DNA from: JAWKTM01 sp041399085
Lineage (GTDB): Bacteria > Planctomycetota > Planctomycetia > Pirellulales > Pirellulaceae
Length of the DNA stretch: 64,000 nt
Assembly: GCA_041399085.1 (NCBI GenBank)
Contig: JAWKTM010000036.1
Span: 1 to 64,000, forward strand
Direction of reading: 5' to 3'
Position numbers and translations under genes: made by a program. Positions 47,972 to 57,420 of this stretch are shown here, piece by piece; within the stretch, counting starts at the first letter, position 1; the number at the start of each line of letters is the position of its first letter. The notes beneath the pieces were generated by a model. The model worked only from the letters and a program-made list of their open reading frames with translations. It ran no database searches and was not told the origin of the DNA.

Positions 47972-48538
47972 TCAACGACCTCGGCCGTGCGCGATCACCA
48001 ACGACTGCTCGATGTCGGCGGTTTTCGATGGGCCGGAAATAAACAGCCCGTACCCCGGCTCGCCGAATCGTAATCGTTCGTAAGCCTGGTGAAGATTGTC
48101 AAGCAACTGGCCGCGCGGCGCGACCAGCACCAGATGCTGCGTCAAGAAGTAGATAGCTCGATGCCGCACGGTTCGCTCCGTGACCCAAACCGCTCCGTTC
48201 TCCGCCACGGCAAACTCGCCCGGCAAGATTGCCAAGTCCACGCTGGCCAGATCGTGCGGATCGTCGATCGAATCCACGTCGACATTACCCAGCGACAAAC
48301 CCGCGACTCGGCAAACAATCTGTCGCGCATCGGGAAAACAAGGAAGTTGGCGAACGGCTGCTTCGAGCTGGCTACGGTCGTCGAGCGATTGGCCTTGCCC
48401 GCCGACGAACTTTAGCGTCTCCCAGAACTGAGCCTCGCGATCTTCGTACTCGATCCAGGCCTCGTTCAGATCCGGCAGCGGCGATGAGGCCGGCCGATGC
48501 TTGCGAATGTTCGCCAATATTTGTTGCTTGGAGCTCAT
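47972..48538 (-). CDS. lutC: LutC-like LUD-domain protein
   Basis: 188 residues with the LUD/LutC fold: an N-terminal helix MSSKQQILANIRKH, a central VDLAILPGEFAVAENGAVWV, and a C-terminal GLFISGPSKTADIEQSLVIA. That last segment is the conserved GPS.TaDIE block that binds substrate or cofactor in this family. It is the third subunit of the L-lactate oxidation complex with LutA and LutB. Its ATG overlaps the lutB stop by 4 bp, indicating a lutBC operon. Confidence 0.92.
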   Translation of the reverse strand: MSSKQQILANIRKHRPASSPLPDLNEAWIEYEDREAQFWETLKFVGGQGQSLDDRSQLEAAVRQLPCFPDARQIVCRVAGLSLGNVDVDSIDDPHDLASVDLAILPGEFAVAENGAVWVTERTVRHRAIYFLTQHLVLVAPRGQLLDNLHQAYERLRFGEPGYGLFISGPSKTADIEQSLVIAHGRGR

Positions 48539-49919
48539 GATGATTTGCGTCGACGGAATTCTTCGCGGAAACTGCGTGCCGGAGCCGGCGGCAAGTCACG
48601 CTGCTTGCCCCACGGATTCCACGGCCCATAGACCAAGCCACGCGGAAGCCACCGCAACGACCAACGCCCCACGCGTCCCGCTATTCCATACAGCCACGGA
48701 CGTTTGAACAGCGCCGCGCCCAGCGACATCCCCAAACGCTTCGTTGCCGCCAAGTGGCCAGCCGCCGCGATATCGCGACGCCAAGTCAACAGTTGCTCGT
48801 GCAAGTTGATCTTCACCGGGCAAACATCCGTGCAGGAAGCACACAAGCTGCAAGCGTATGGCAACGCTTCGTATTTTTCGGGATCGCGAGCCGGATTCAG
48901 AATCGACCCGATTGGGCCGGGGACCGTGGCGTTGTAGCTATGCCCGCCGCTTCGTCGATACACGGGGCAGGTATTCATACAAGCGCCGCAGCGAATGCAA
49001 TGCAGCGACCGCCGGTAATCGTCGCTGCCCAAGATGCGGCTGCGTCCGTTGTCGACGAGCACGATGTGCAGTTCGCCCCCTTCGCGCGGCCCGTGGAAAT
49101 GCGAACTGTACGAGGTAATGGGCTGTCCGGTGGCGGATCGGCCGAGCAACCGCAGAAAGACTCCCAGGTCGCGCGCTCGCGGAATCAGTTTTTCGATTCC
49201 CATGCAAGCGATATGGAGCTTTGGCAGCGAAGTCCCCAAATCGGCGTTGCCTTCGTTCGTGCAGACCACGAAGCCGCCGGTCTCGGCGATGGCGAAGTTA
49301 ACGCCAGTGATACCGGCATGGCAATTAAGGAACACATCACGCAGCCGCTGCCTTGCTGCCTCGGTCAGATATTTCGATCCGTCGCGCCGGCCTCAGTGCC
49401 AAGCCGCTGATGAAACAGCTCGCCCACTTCTTCCTTCTTGATATGAATCGCCGGCAACACTATGTGGCTGGGGGATTCGCCTCGCAATTGCACGATCCAC
49501 TCACCCAAATCCGTATCCACCACCTCAATATCATGTCGTTCGAGGAATGGATTCAGATGACATTCTTCGGTCAGCATCGACTTGCTCTTGGCCACCTTGC
49601 GAACGCCGTGCTGCTGAAGAATTCGCAACACGATCTCATTGTGTTCGGCGGCGTCGGCGGCCCAATGCACGATGGCTCCGCGACGCGTGGCTTCGTGCTC
49701 GAACTGCACCAAATAATCGCTCAGATTCGAGATCGTGTGCGACTTAATCCGCGAGGCCGTGGCTCGCAGCGTCTCCCACTCGGGCAACGACTGAGCCATT
49801 CGATCCCGCTTCACGCGGACAAACCACAGCGCCTGATCATGCCAATGAGCCCGTTCGTCATTCCGAACAAACTCAGCCGCCGCTTGCGGATGACGAACTA
49901 TGGGAAGTGTGGTGGACAT
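48535..49919 (-). pseudogene. lutB: LutB-like iron-sulfur protein, one frameshift
   Basis: From ATG at 49919 the first part (MSTTLPIVRHPQAAAEFV to EAGATD) has the LutB N-terminus, with LTEECHLNPFLERHDIEVVD and DLGEWIVQL. One base is missing near 49368. Restoring it joins the frame to the second part with CHAGITGVNFAIAETGG and the two 4Fe-4S motifs CIRCGACMNTCPVY and CSLCASCTDVCPV. LutB is the iron-sulfur subunit of the cytoplasmic L-lactate oxidising complex. Everything else is full length and conserved, so this is probably a sequence error. It overlaps lutC. Confidence 0.88.
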
Positions 49920-49986
49920 ATCAAAACGAAAACCTTCGCAAACGCTCAATGTTCGATTGTGTGGCCGTAGCCTGGCGCATACCAAT

Positions 49987-50859
49987 TCAACTCAAATCGG
50001 CAATGGGGATGTTCATGCTCATCAACGTCGTAGTGCTGATTTTGGACTCGATTTGGCGATGAATATACTCCAAATCCAGCTTGGCCTCGGTCTTCATTCC
50101 CAGACAAGACGCGATACCTGCCGCATCGGTACTGAGACGTTCGCTTAGTTGAAGGCGAAATCGCTCGCCAATTGGTTCTAGCGAGTACGCATGGAAATGC
50201 ATTGGATCACCAAGCCGCGCGGCCTCTAAGTGGCTAAACGAAAATTGATGCTTCATGTAGTTTAGCAAATGGTCCTGTACGACCAACACAAGCTTCTTCG
50301 ACAAATGCTCGAATGTCTCGATTTTGTGGTGCAGTTGCACCAAAATTGTCTTGGCGGTCATTTTCCAGTTCACGCCGAACAGTTTTGGCGATTTTCGATC
50401 CATCGCTCGCACCTTGACACCATGCCCGTGAATGAAGCGTTGCCGCTCGGGCCAGACCGTGCCAGTCGTGTCGAGTGTCTGTAACTCAATCCCCACGAAG
50501 TCAACGACCTTCTCGCGCCGTACAGACGCCAAACAGTAATCAACGCTTCCACCGGGGACGTTTAACTCCGTCACGATATGCCACTCGTTGCCGGGCTGAT
50601 GCAACGTGACGAGCGACTTGCAATCTTCAAATACTTGATTTCTCTCCAACAACCGGAATGGACAAATCATAATATGCCTGTTGGGGCGTCCGTACCCGAC
50701 CGTGCAACTGCCAATCGTTTGGTCTGGCGCGCTCTTGCGATTCTTCAAGCATTTGCGTGATAGAAATGGACACTGCTGCGATTGAATAACCGTTGGCCAG
50801 TCGACGGCCTGAGAATCACTGGCCGTGGGGATGCCGTAGAGTTCCGTGATTCGAGTCAT
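49987..50859 (-). CDS. NotI-like type II restriction endonuclease
   Basis: 290 residues from the ATG at 50859, which overlaps the repaired stop of the methyltransferase gene (ATGA). Four cysteines are spaced as in NotI, whose four cysteines bind iron (CPFLSRKCLKNRKS, GSCTVGYG, ICPFRLLE). The PD-(D/E)xK-type core reads PGGSVDYCLAS, then DFVGIELQTLDTTGTVWPER, where the D...ExQ residues correspond to the NotI active site. NotI itself is 383 residues, so this is a shorter family member. It would cleave DNA at a specific, probably GC-rich site protected by the adjacent methyltransferase. The recognition sequence cannot be read from sequence. Confidence 0.8.
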   Translation of the reverse strand: MTRITELYGIPTASDSQAVDWPTVIQSQQCPFLSRKCLKNRKSAPDQTIGSCTVGYGRPNRHIMICPFRLLERNQVFEDCKSLVTLHQPGNEWHIVTELNVPGGSVDYCLASVRREKVVDFVGIELQTLDTTGTVWPERQRFIHGHGVKVRAMDRKSPKLFGVNWKMTAKTILVQLHHKIETFEHLSKKLVLVVQDHLLNYMKHQFSFSHLEAARLGDPMHFHAYSLEPIGERFRLQLSERLSTDAAGIASCLGMKTEAKLDLEYIHRQIESKISTTTLMSMNIPIADLS

Positions 50860-51923
50860 GCAAACAGTCCAAATCGGTCCCGCCAGGGCAATGTACTCTT
50901 CCGATATGTCGATACCGATTGATTTTCGCCCATGTTGAAATGCAACTAGGTTCGTTGTTCCGGTGCCGGAGAAAGGGTCGAGAACCACGCCCTCGGATGG
51001 GCATGTGGTCAAAATCGGTATGCGGCAAGATCTTCGGGATAAGGTGCGAAATGCTTTGATCTTTTCTGCGTGTCTTCCGGCAATATCTCCCAGACGTCTC
51101 CGATCTTCGTGCCGTTCGGGTGATACCTGAGAAAATAGAACCCCTTCTCATTCAATTCGCGTGCTCTGCCCGAAACTCGCTCGGAATCGGAATGTGTGGC
51201 TCGCTGGACGCCGCGAATAATCATTCGGAAGTCCGAGATCGTGCCTGCTTCCACTTGGGACAACATCTCCTCCAACGCGGCGAACGCCTTGGATTTTTCC
51301 GCGGACGTCAGCGCGGTCGTCATTTCGATTTGGCGGCGATAGCGAACGCCGCTCACGCCCGTCGCGGATATCACCTTCCCCTCGACCACTTTTGATTCGC
51401 GCGGCGTGTTACGCGCGGCGTCGACATCGTAGAAGTAACCTTTTGGTTGCTTCACGAAATGGAACAGCATTTCATGGACGTTTCGTAATTTGTCCGTGGA
51501 ATTATCCATTCCGCCTTTGACTTTATTCCACACAATGCTGTTTCGGAGCACCCATCCTTGTTCGTCCGACATGGCAAACGCCACTCGCCAGGGAATGCCA
51601 AGGAGTCGTTTGCGATCGTAACTGTCCCCAATGTTCAGCCAAAGGAGCCGGTGTCTTTTAAGACCCGTTGGACTTGCTCAACAACCTCCAGAAGATTTTC
51701 CACATACCGCTGCCAATTGTCTTCCAGCCCAATTCCACCGCCGGCATAAGACCTGTGGCCAAAGTATGGCGGCGAAGTCATCGCGCGTCGATGCATTGAT
51801 CCGGAAAGTTGCAGAACGGATACAGCTTCCCCGCGAAGAATAATGGCGAGAAACCTTCGGCTATCAAGTAGCTAGGAACATGCTCCCGCCGAACTCGAGC
51901 CTACAGCGTTGGCGCATCGACAT
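50856..51923 (-). pseudogene. type II DNA methyltransferase (N4-cytosine type), frame broken three times
   Basis: Reading across frames gives a beta-class amino-methyltransferase. FPDQCIDA and TSPPYFG (motif IV, about 51765-51800) come first, then ENLLEVVEQVQRVLKDTG, SFWLNIGDSYD and NSIVWNKVKGGMDN. The cofactor loop VLDPFSGTGTTNLV (motif I) and IGIDISEEYIALA come last. SPPY and this motif order favour N4-cytosine methylation. One-base losses are inferred near 51781, 51010 and 50885. Repairing the last gives a normal C-terminus (ALARDRFGLFA) whose stop overlaps the endonuclease ATG. The start near 51923 follows a GGAAGGGG site and is tentative. If the frames are truly broken, the nuclease would lack its guardian, so sequence error is likelier. 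Confidence 0.75.
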
Positions 51924-51946
51924 TCCCCTTCCAACATTGATTCTCT

Positions 51947-53584
51947 CTAAACAGTCTTGAATTCCTGGGCACGTTCGCCGCGTAGGCGGTGGCGTTCGAT
52001 GGCGGCGCCGATGAAGCCGGCGAATAGCGGGTGGGCGGCAGTAGGTTTCGATTTGAACTCGGGGTGGAATTGTACGGCCAGAAACCAAGGATGTTCCACC
52101 AGCTCGACGATTTCCACCAAGCTGCCGTCGGGGCTGAGGCCCGAGAACGACATGCCGTGGGCCGCGTATTGCTGGCGGTATTGATTGTTGAATTCGTACC
52201 GATGTCGGTGTCGTTCGGCGATCTCCGATTGGCCGTAACAGTTGGCGGCCAAGCTGCCGTCTTCCAGCCGAGCGGGCTGCTGGCCCAATCGCATCGTGCC
52301 GCCCTTGTCCGTGATATTTTTCTGCTCGTCCAGCAAGCAGATCACCGGGTGCGGCGTGTCCTTGTTGAACTCGCTGCTGTGAGCGCCATCGAGCTCCACG
52401 ACGTGGCGGCCAAACTCAATCGCCGCGCATTGCATCCCGAGACAAATGCCGAAGAACGGAATCTGCCGCTCGCGGGCGAATCGGATCGCTTCGACCTTTC
52501 CCTCGATACCGCGTTCGCCGAAGCCGCCCGGCACCAAAATTCCGTCATAACCGGCCAGCAAGCGCTCGGGGCCTTCTCGCTCGATCTCCTCGCTTTGAAT
52601 CCGCGCCACGCGAACTTGCGAATGATGATGAATCCCGGCATGATCCAGCGATTCGTAAATCGACTTGTAAGCGTCCTTATGCTCGGCGTACTTGCCTACG
52701 ACGGCGATCGCAATCTCATGTTCGGGATTGCGAAGCCGATGCAGCAGATCGCGCCAATCGTCTAAGTCCAGCGAATTCGCCTTCAACCCGAGCTTCTTCA
52801 CGATCAGCCGGTCCAGCGAATTGTCGACCAAACTGAGCGGCACTTCGTAGATCGAAAAATCCTTGTCCTTCTCCTCGATCACCGCTTCGATCGGTACGTT
52901 GCAAAACAACGCGATCTTTTCGCGATCGTCGCGGCTGATCGACCGTTCGCAGCGGCAAATCAACACATCGGGCTGGATACCGATTTCGCGAAGCTGGCCG
53001 ACAGAGTGCTGGGTCGGCTTCGTCTTCAACTCGCCAGCCGCTTTCAAATAGGGAACCAGCGTCAAGTGAATGTACAGGCAATTCTCCTTGCCGACATCTA
53101 GCGAAAACTGCCGAATCGCTTCGAGGAACGGTTGGCTTTCGATATCGCCGACCGTGCCGCCGATCTCGGTAATCACCACGTCGACATCGTTGGATGCCAA
53201 CTTCTGAATGACGCTCTTGATCTCGTTCGTGATGTGCGGAATCACCTGCACGGTCTTGCCGAGAAACTCGCCGCGGCGTTCCTTCTCGATCACGGACAGA
53301 TAAATCTGGCCGGTCGTATAGTTCGAGTGCCGAGTCAGGGGGCTGTTCGTGAAACGTTCGTAGTGCCCCAGATCGAGATCCGTCTCGCTGCCGTCATCCA
53401 GCACGTAAACTTCGCCGTGCTGATACGGGCTCATCGTTCCCGGATCGACGTTGATGTACGGATCCAGCTTCTGCATCCGCACTCGCAAGCCGCGTCGTTC
53501 CAGCAGCATGCCGACCGACGCGCTGGTGAGTCCCTTGCCGAGTGAGCTGACAACGCCGCCGGTTACGAAGATGTGTTTCGTCAT
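51947..53584 (-). CDS. pyrG: CTP synthase
   Basis: 545 residues, full length. It makes CTP from UTP, ATP and glutamine. The synthetase domain starts KHIFVTGGVVSSLGKGLTSA, with LDPYINVDPGTMSPYQHGEV and CERSISRDDREKIALFC. The glutamine amidotransferase domain has GGFGERGIEGK, the nucleophile FFGICLGMQCAAIEF, and the late His/Glu pair in VQFHPEFKSKPT. The start at 53584 gives the standard N-terminus. The restriction-modification genes begin 23 bp past its stop on the same strand and may be co-transcribed. Confidence 0.97.
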   Translation of the reverse strand: MTKHIFVTGGVVSSLGKGLTSASVGMLLERRGLRVRMQKLDPYINVDPGTMSPYQHGEVYVLDDGSETDLDLGHYERFTNSPLTRHSNYTTGQIYLSVIEKERRGEFLGKTVQVIPHITNEIKSVIQKLASNDVDVVITEIGGTVGDIESQPFLEAIRQFSLDVGKENCLYIHLTLVPYLKAAGELKTKPTQHSVGQLREIGIQPDVLICRCERSISRDDREKIALFCNVPIEAVIEEKDKDFSIYEVPLSLVDNSLDRLIVKKLGLKANSLDLDDWRDLLHRLRNPEHEIAIAVVGKYAEHKDAYKSIYESLDHAGIHHHSQVRVARIQSEEIEREGPERLLAGYDGILVPGGFGERGIEGKVEAIRFARERQIPFFGICLGMQCAAIEFGRHVVELDGAHSSEFNKDTPHPVICLLDEQKNITDKGGTMRLGQQPARLEDGSLAANCYGQSEIAERHRHRYEFNNQYRQQYAAHGMSFSGLSPDGSLVEIVELVEHPWFLAVQFHPEFKSKPTAAHPLFAGFIGAAIERHRLRGERAQEFKTV

Positions 53585-53728
53585 GGGGCCGAGTGACTTC
53601 CTGGTGTCTCAAGGAGCGGCAAATCGCGAACGCTTGCATCGTAGCAGGCGCTCTTTGCCCTCCCAAGGCCCAGGAAATCGGCCCGAAAATGGCGTGCGGT
53701 CGCGGCCAACGACGCCACGCGCGGCACA

Positions 53729-54904
53729 CTACGGCAACTCGCGAAATCCGGGCACCGCGCCCGTCCGGCGCGAGGCCGTCGGCGAGATCGGTTCGAGCGC
53801 CGACGCTTGGCTTACACCCGTTGGCGACACCAACACCGATCGGCTTCGCGGCTCGGTCGGAATCAACATCGAAACGATCGTTGTGGCCGGCAATCCTTCG
53901 GCCGCGAACGAAAAAGCGTATCGAGCGATATCGTCGTTGTAGCGAAACACGGATTGCAGGAAGGCCGTTCGCGCGTCTCGCACTTCGCGCCGAATTGCCA
54001 GCAGTTCGCCAAGCGAAAGCTGTTGTTGTCCGAACGCCGCGGTCGATGCCGCGTTGGCTTCGTCCGAGGCCAGAGCGGCGTCGGCCCATTGCTCGATCAA
54101 TTCGCGTTGCTCGGGCAACAAGCGGTCGATCTCTTTCCACTCGGCCGGAACCGTTTCGGCGCTGAAGTTTTCCAACCGCGTGCTGTATCGTCCAACGTAA
54201 GGCAAATCGGACGGCAGCGGCATTCGCTCGGCGTCGGACAGTTGGGCGGCTTGAGCCAATCGCAATTGAGCCTGTTCGAGTTGCATTTTGGCTTCGCGTT
54301 CGACGGCTGCCGCCACGGCCCGATCCGCCCGTAATCGTAACCGGCCTTGGTCCGTTGCCGGATTGCCAATCTGGCTGGCTTGCCATAACGCGTCGACCGC
54401 CCAGCCGTAAGAGGCCGCCGCAATGGCCAGTCGCCAATAGGCGTCGACCACTTCGCGGCGTTGCGAATTGGTGGCCGTTCGCTCCAAAACGGTCAGCAAC
54501 GAAGTCGGCTCGCCTACCGCGCCGCCCTCGTCGGCTTTTCGCCAAGCGTCCCGGATCAGCTTGGCGGCTGGACTCACCGTGACGGGCGTGTCCACCGTGC
54601 TAGTCAGCGGCGAGACGCTCTCGCTGCTGGCCGTCACGATCGTGCCGCCCGAGTTCGACGTTGCGAGCACGCTACGCTCGATCGGTCGCACGGTTGGCTC
54701 GCCGATGTTTGCCGCGGCGGGCAATGGCGTTTGAACCACTTGGCCGCCGATGCGAACGCTCGACGTGTAATCGGATGAGTAGTTGGGCCCGGCCAGAGAC
54801 GGCTCGGCCAACGTTGGTTGCAGCGGCGCGGCCGGTCCAGCCGGCACGAGCGCCGGCGGCGGCACGAGCTGGCCAACTACCAAGATCACGAACGGAGCAA
54901 ACAT
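53729..54904 (-). CDS. secreted helical protein of unknown function
   Basis: 391 residues with an N-terminal hydrophobic segment (MFAPFVILVVGQLVPPP) that may be a signal peptide. A Pro/Ala/Ser-rich linker (to about 110) is followed by long amphipathic helices: LIRDAWRKADE, VVDAYWRLAIAAASYG, and an Ala/Gln/Glu-rich coiled-coil stretch with QLEQAQLRLAQAAQL. A second helical pair ends near FRYNDDIARYAFSFA. The layout resembles TolC-like outer-membrane factor helices without the beta-barrel strands. That is only a structural hint, and no family is recognised. It precedes pyrG on the same strand by 144 bp. Confidence 0.7.
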   Translation of the reverse strand: MFAPFVILVVGQLVPPPALVPAGPAAPLQPTLAEPSLAGPNYSSDYTSSVRIGGQVVQTPLPAAANIGEPTVRPIERSVLATSNSGGTIVTASSESVSPLTSTVDTPVTVSPAAKLIRDAWRKADEGGAVGEPTSLLTVLERTATNSQRREVVDAYWRLAIAAASYGWAVDALWQASQIGNPATDQGRLRLRADRAVAAAVEREAKMQLEQAQLRLAQAAQLSDAERMPLPSDLPYVGRYSTRLENFSAETVPAEWKEIDRLLPEQRELIEQWADAALASDEANAASTAAFGQQQLSLGELLAIRREVRDARTAFLQSVFRYNDDIARYAFSFAAEGLPATTIVSMLIPTEPRSRSVLVSPTGVSQASALEPISPTASRRTGAVPGFRELP

Positions 54905-55041
54905 GGGTCACATCCTTGTGCGATTGAGAAATCCGATCCATCAACACGGCGGGATGCGAACAGAGTGGCGATTCGAGGCGGAATCGTCAATGCGAAATGC
55001 GGCGCGGCGGCATGCGGCTACCAAGTCGCTTCCAAGAATTC

Positions 55042-55152
55042 GTTTAACCCGCAGCCGCAGGCGAGGACGAATACTTAACCGCTTACTCGCACGCGGCCGT
55101 GGGGTGAATGCTTTTTCAAGAGTCGGTCCTCGCCTGCGGCTGCGGGTTAAAC
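55042..55152. repeat. 27-bp perfect inverted repeat
   Basis: Arms 55042-55068 and 55126-55152 are perfect reverse complements over 27 bp (core CCCGCAGCCGCAGGCGAGG), separated by 57 bp. It starts about 5 bp past the mtnA stop, in the gap before the secreted helical protein gene. Such an element could fold in RNA and act as a 3'-end structure, or be a dispersed palindromic intergenic repeat. The rest of the 54905-55157 gap shows nothing else. Confidence 0.88.
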
Positions 55153-55157
55153 AAAAA

Positions 55158-56225
55158 TCACATGCCCGCGGCGACGGCCAGGATCGCTTCCTTGCAGACC
55201 GGGCGGATGAGACCGCGTTCGGTGATGATCGCGTGAATCAACTCGGCCGGTGTCACGTCGAACGCGGGGTTGTAAACCTCGATGCCGTCCGGCGCGGTCA
55301 CTCGGCCGAAACCGCGAGTGATCTCGTCCGCCGCTCGCTGCTCGATCGGAATCTCATCGCCACTTTGAATCGACAAGTCGAACGTGTTTGTCGGCGCGGC
55401 GATGTAGAACGGAATGTCGTGAGCCTTGGCCAGCACGGCCAGCGAATACGTCCCGATCTTGTTCGCCGAATCGCCGTTGGCCGCGATTCGGTCAGCGCCG
55501 GTCACGACGGCTTGCACTCGCCCTTCCCGCATTACTTGAGCTGCCATCGAATCGCAAATCAACGTGGCGTGAATGCCTCGCTGAGCCAGCTCCCAGGCCG
55601 TCAATCGCGCGCCTTGCAGCAGCGGTCGAGTTTCGTCGACGAACACTCGCAACTGCTTGCCTTGATCCTGAGCCGTGAAGAACACCGAAAGCGCCGTGCC
55701 GTATTCCGACGTAGCCAAACCGCCCGCGTTGCAATGCGTCAGCACGCCTTGTCCGTCGCGCAACAAATCGGCGCCGTACCGACCGATCGCGTGGCACATC
55801 GCGCGGTCTTCGTCGTGAATCGCCCGAGCCTCGGCCAGCAACAAATCCAACACGTCGTGCGGATCGTGGCTGGCTCGCCAAGCTTCCGCCCGCCGCTTCA
55901 TTCGGTCGAGCGCCCAGAACAGATTCACGGCTGTCGGACGACTGCCCGCCAGATAGTCGACCACATCGTTCAGCCGCTGATAGAAGTCCGCTTCGTCGGC
56001 CCGAGCGAACGGTTGCAGGCCGATCACCACGCCGTAAGCCGCCGCGATTCCGATCGCCGGAGCTCCGCGCACTCGCAGCATCTTGATCGCTTCCCACACC
56101 GTCTCAACGTTGCGGCAATCCAGCTCGACGAACTCCGTCGGCAACAGCGTCTGATCGATCAACACCAGATGCCCGTCTGTATCGCCTACCCAGCGCATCG
56201 TTTCCACGGACGTGGGATTGTTCAT
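55158..56225 (-). CDS. mtnA: S-methyl-5-thioribose-1-phosphate isomerase
   Basis: About 355 residues from the ATG at 56225, which has GAGG five bases upstream; eight more codons are open. MtnA isomerises methylthioribose 1-phosphate to methylthioribulose 1-phosphate in methionine salvage. Signatures: VRGAPAIGIAAAYGVV, LTHCNAGGLATSEYGT (catalytic Cys), and VVTGADRIAANGDSANKIGT (catalytic Asp), then NPAFDVTPAELI. It belongs to the eIF2B-like fold. Its neighbour ald is 47 bp upstream on the same strand. No other salvage genes are present. Confidence 0.95.
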   Translation of the reverse strand: MNNPTSVETMRWVGDTDGHLVLIDQTLLPTEFVELDCRNVETVWEAIKMLRVRGAPAIGIAAAYGVVIGLQPFARADEADFYQRLNDVVDYLAGSRPTAVNLFWALDRMKRRAEAWRASHDPHDVLDLLLAEARAIHDEDRAMCHAIGRYGADLLRDGQGVLTHCNAGGLATSEYGTALSVFFTAQDQGKQLRVFVDETRPLLQGARLTAWELAQRGIHATLICDSMAAQVMREGRVQAVVTGADRIAANGDSANKIGTYSLAVLAKAHDIPFYIAAPTNTFDLSIQSGDEIPIEQRAADEITRGFGRVTAPDGIEVYNPAFDVTPAELIHAIITERGLIRPVCKEAILAVAAGM

Positions 56226-56272
56226 TGTCGCCTCGTGTTGCTGTTCCAAATGTCCCGCGTCCAGAGCCGCGA

Positions 56273-57376
56273 TTAGTCCAGCGATTTGTAAGGCATCTGA
56301 AATGTTTCGGCAACCGCCTGATTCGTCACTTCGCCCGCGTGAATGTTCACGGCCGCACGAATCGCGGGCGATGACTTGGCCGCCGCCAAGACGCCATGCT
56401 GAGCCAGCCGGCGCGCCCAGGGCAGCGTCACGTTACACAGTGCAAACGTGCTCGTCCGGCCAACCGCGCCGGGCATGTTCGTCACGCAATAATGCACGAC
56501 CTCTTCCTCGATGAACGTCGGATCGCCGTGCGATGTCGGGCGGCTCGTTTCGACGCAGCCGCCTTGATCGATCGCCACGTCGATGATCACGCTGCCCGGC
56601 TTCATCAACCGCAGATCCTCGCGGCGTACCAAGTTCGGGGCCTTGGCGCCCGGAATCAGCACCGAGCCGACCACTAGATCGGCCAGCCGCAGCTCTTCCC
56701 GAATCACATGGCGGTCGCTGAACAGCACGTTCACATTGGCCGGCATGATGTCGTCCAAGTAACGTAGCCGATCCATGTTGATGTCCAGGATCGTCACGTC
56801 GGCCTGAAAGCCCGCCGCGATTTTGGCCGCGTTCGCGCCAACCACGCCGCCGCCCAAGATTGTGATATGAGCCGGCGCGACGCCCGGCACGCCGCCCAAC
56901 AAAATGCCGCGTCCCATCTGCGGCTTTTCCAGATACTTCGCACCCTCTTGAATGCTCATCCGCCCGGCCACTTCGCTCATCGGCGTCAACAGCGGCAATC
57001 GCCCGTGCTCGTCGCGCAGCGTTTCGTAAGCCACGCACGTCGCCCCGGTCGCGACCATCGCCTCGGTCAACTCGCGACTGGCGGCGAAGTGAAAGTACGT
57101 GAAGATCGCCTGCCCGGACCGAATCAGCGGCCACTCGCTCGACTGCGGTTCCTTCACCTTCATCACCAAGTCGGCCGTCGCGAACACGTCCTGCGGGCCA
57201 GCAACCAATTCCGCGCCGGCTCGCAAGTAATCATGGTCGGGAATGCCCGAGCCGAGTCCCGCGCCGGCCTCGACCAACACACGATGTCCGGCTTCGACCA
57301 ACTGCTCGACACCAACGGGCAGAATCCCCACGCGGTACTCGTCCCGCTTAATCTCCTTCGGCACACCGACAATCAT
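56273..57376 (-). CDS. ald: alanine dehydrogenase
   Basis: 367 residues. It catalyses reversible NAD-dependent oxidative deamination of L-alanine to pyruvate. Signatures: IVGVPKEIKRDEYRVGILP, GAGLGSGIPD, VMKVKEPQSSEW, IFTYFHFAA, the Rossmann loop ITILGGGVVGANAAKIA, and IDVAIDQGGCVETSRPTSH. I prefer the ATG at 57376: an AAAGGA site is nine bases upstream of it, and the family N-terminus starts there. An ATG at 57385 also exists. It probably forms a transcript with mtnA. Confidence 0.94.
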   Translation of the reverse strand: MIVGVPKEIKRDEYRVGILPVGVEQLVEAGHRVLVEAGAGLGSGIPDHDYLRAGAELVAGPQDVFATADLVMKVKEPQSSEWPLIRSGQAIFTYFHFAASRELTEAMVATGATCVAYETLRDEHGRLPLLTPMSEVAGRMSIQEGAKYLEKPQMGRGILLGGVPGVAPAHITILGGGVVGANAAKIAAGFQADVTILDINMDRLRYLDDIMPANVNVLFSDRHVIREELRLADLVVGSVLIPGAKAPNLVRREDLRLMKPGSVIIDVAIDQGGCVETSRPTSHGDPTFIEEEVVHYCVTNMPGAVGRTSTFALCNVTLPWARRLAQHGVLAAAKSSPAIRAAVNIHAGEVTNQAVAETFQMPYKSLD

Positions 57377-57420
57377 GAGCGACATTCCTTTATCTAGCGT
57401 TCTTCCACCGCCGTGGCTCG

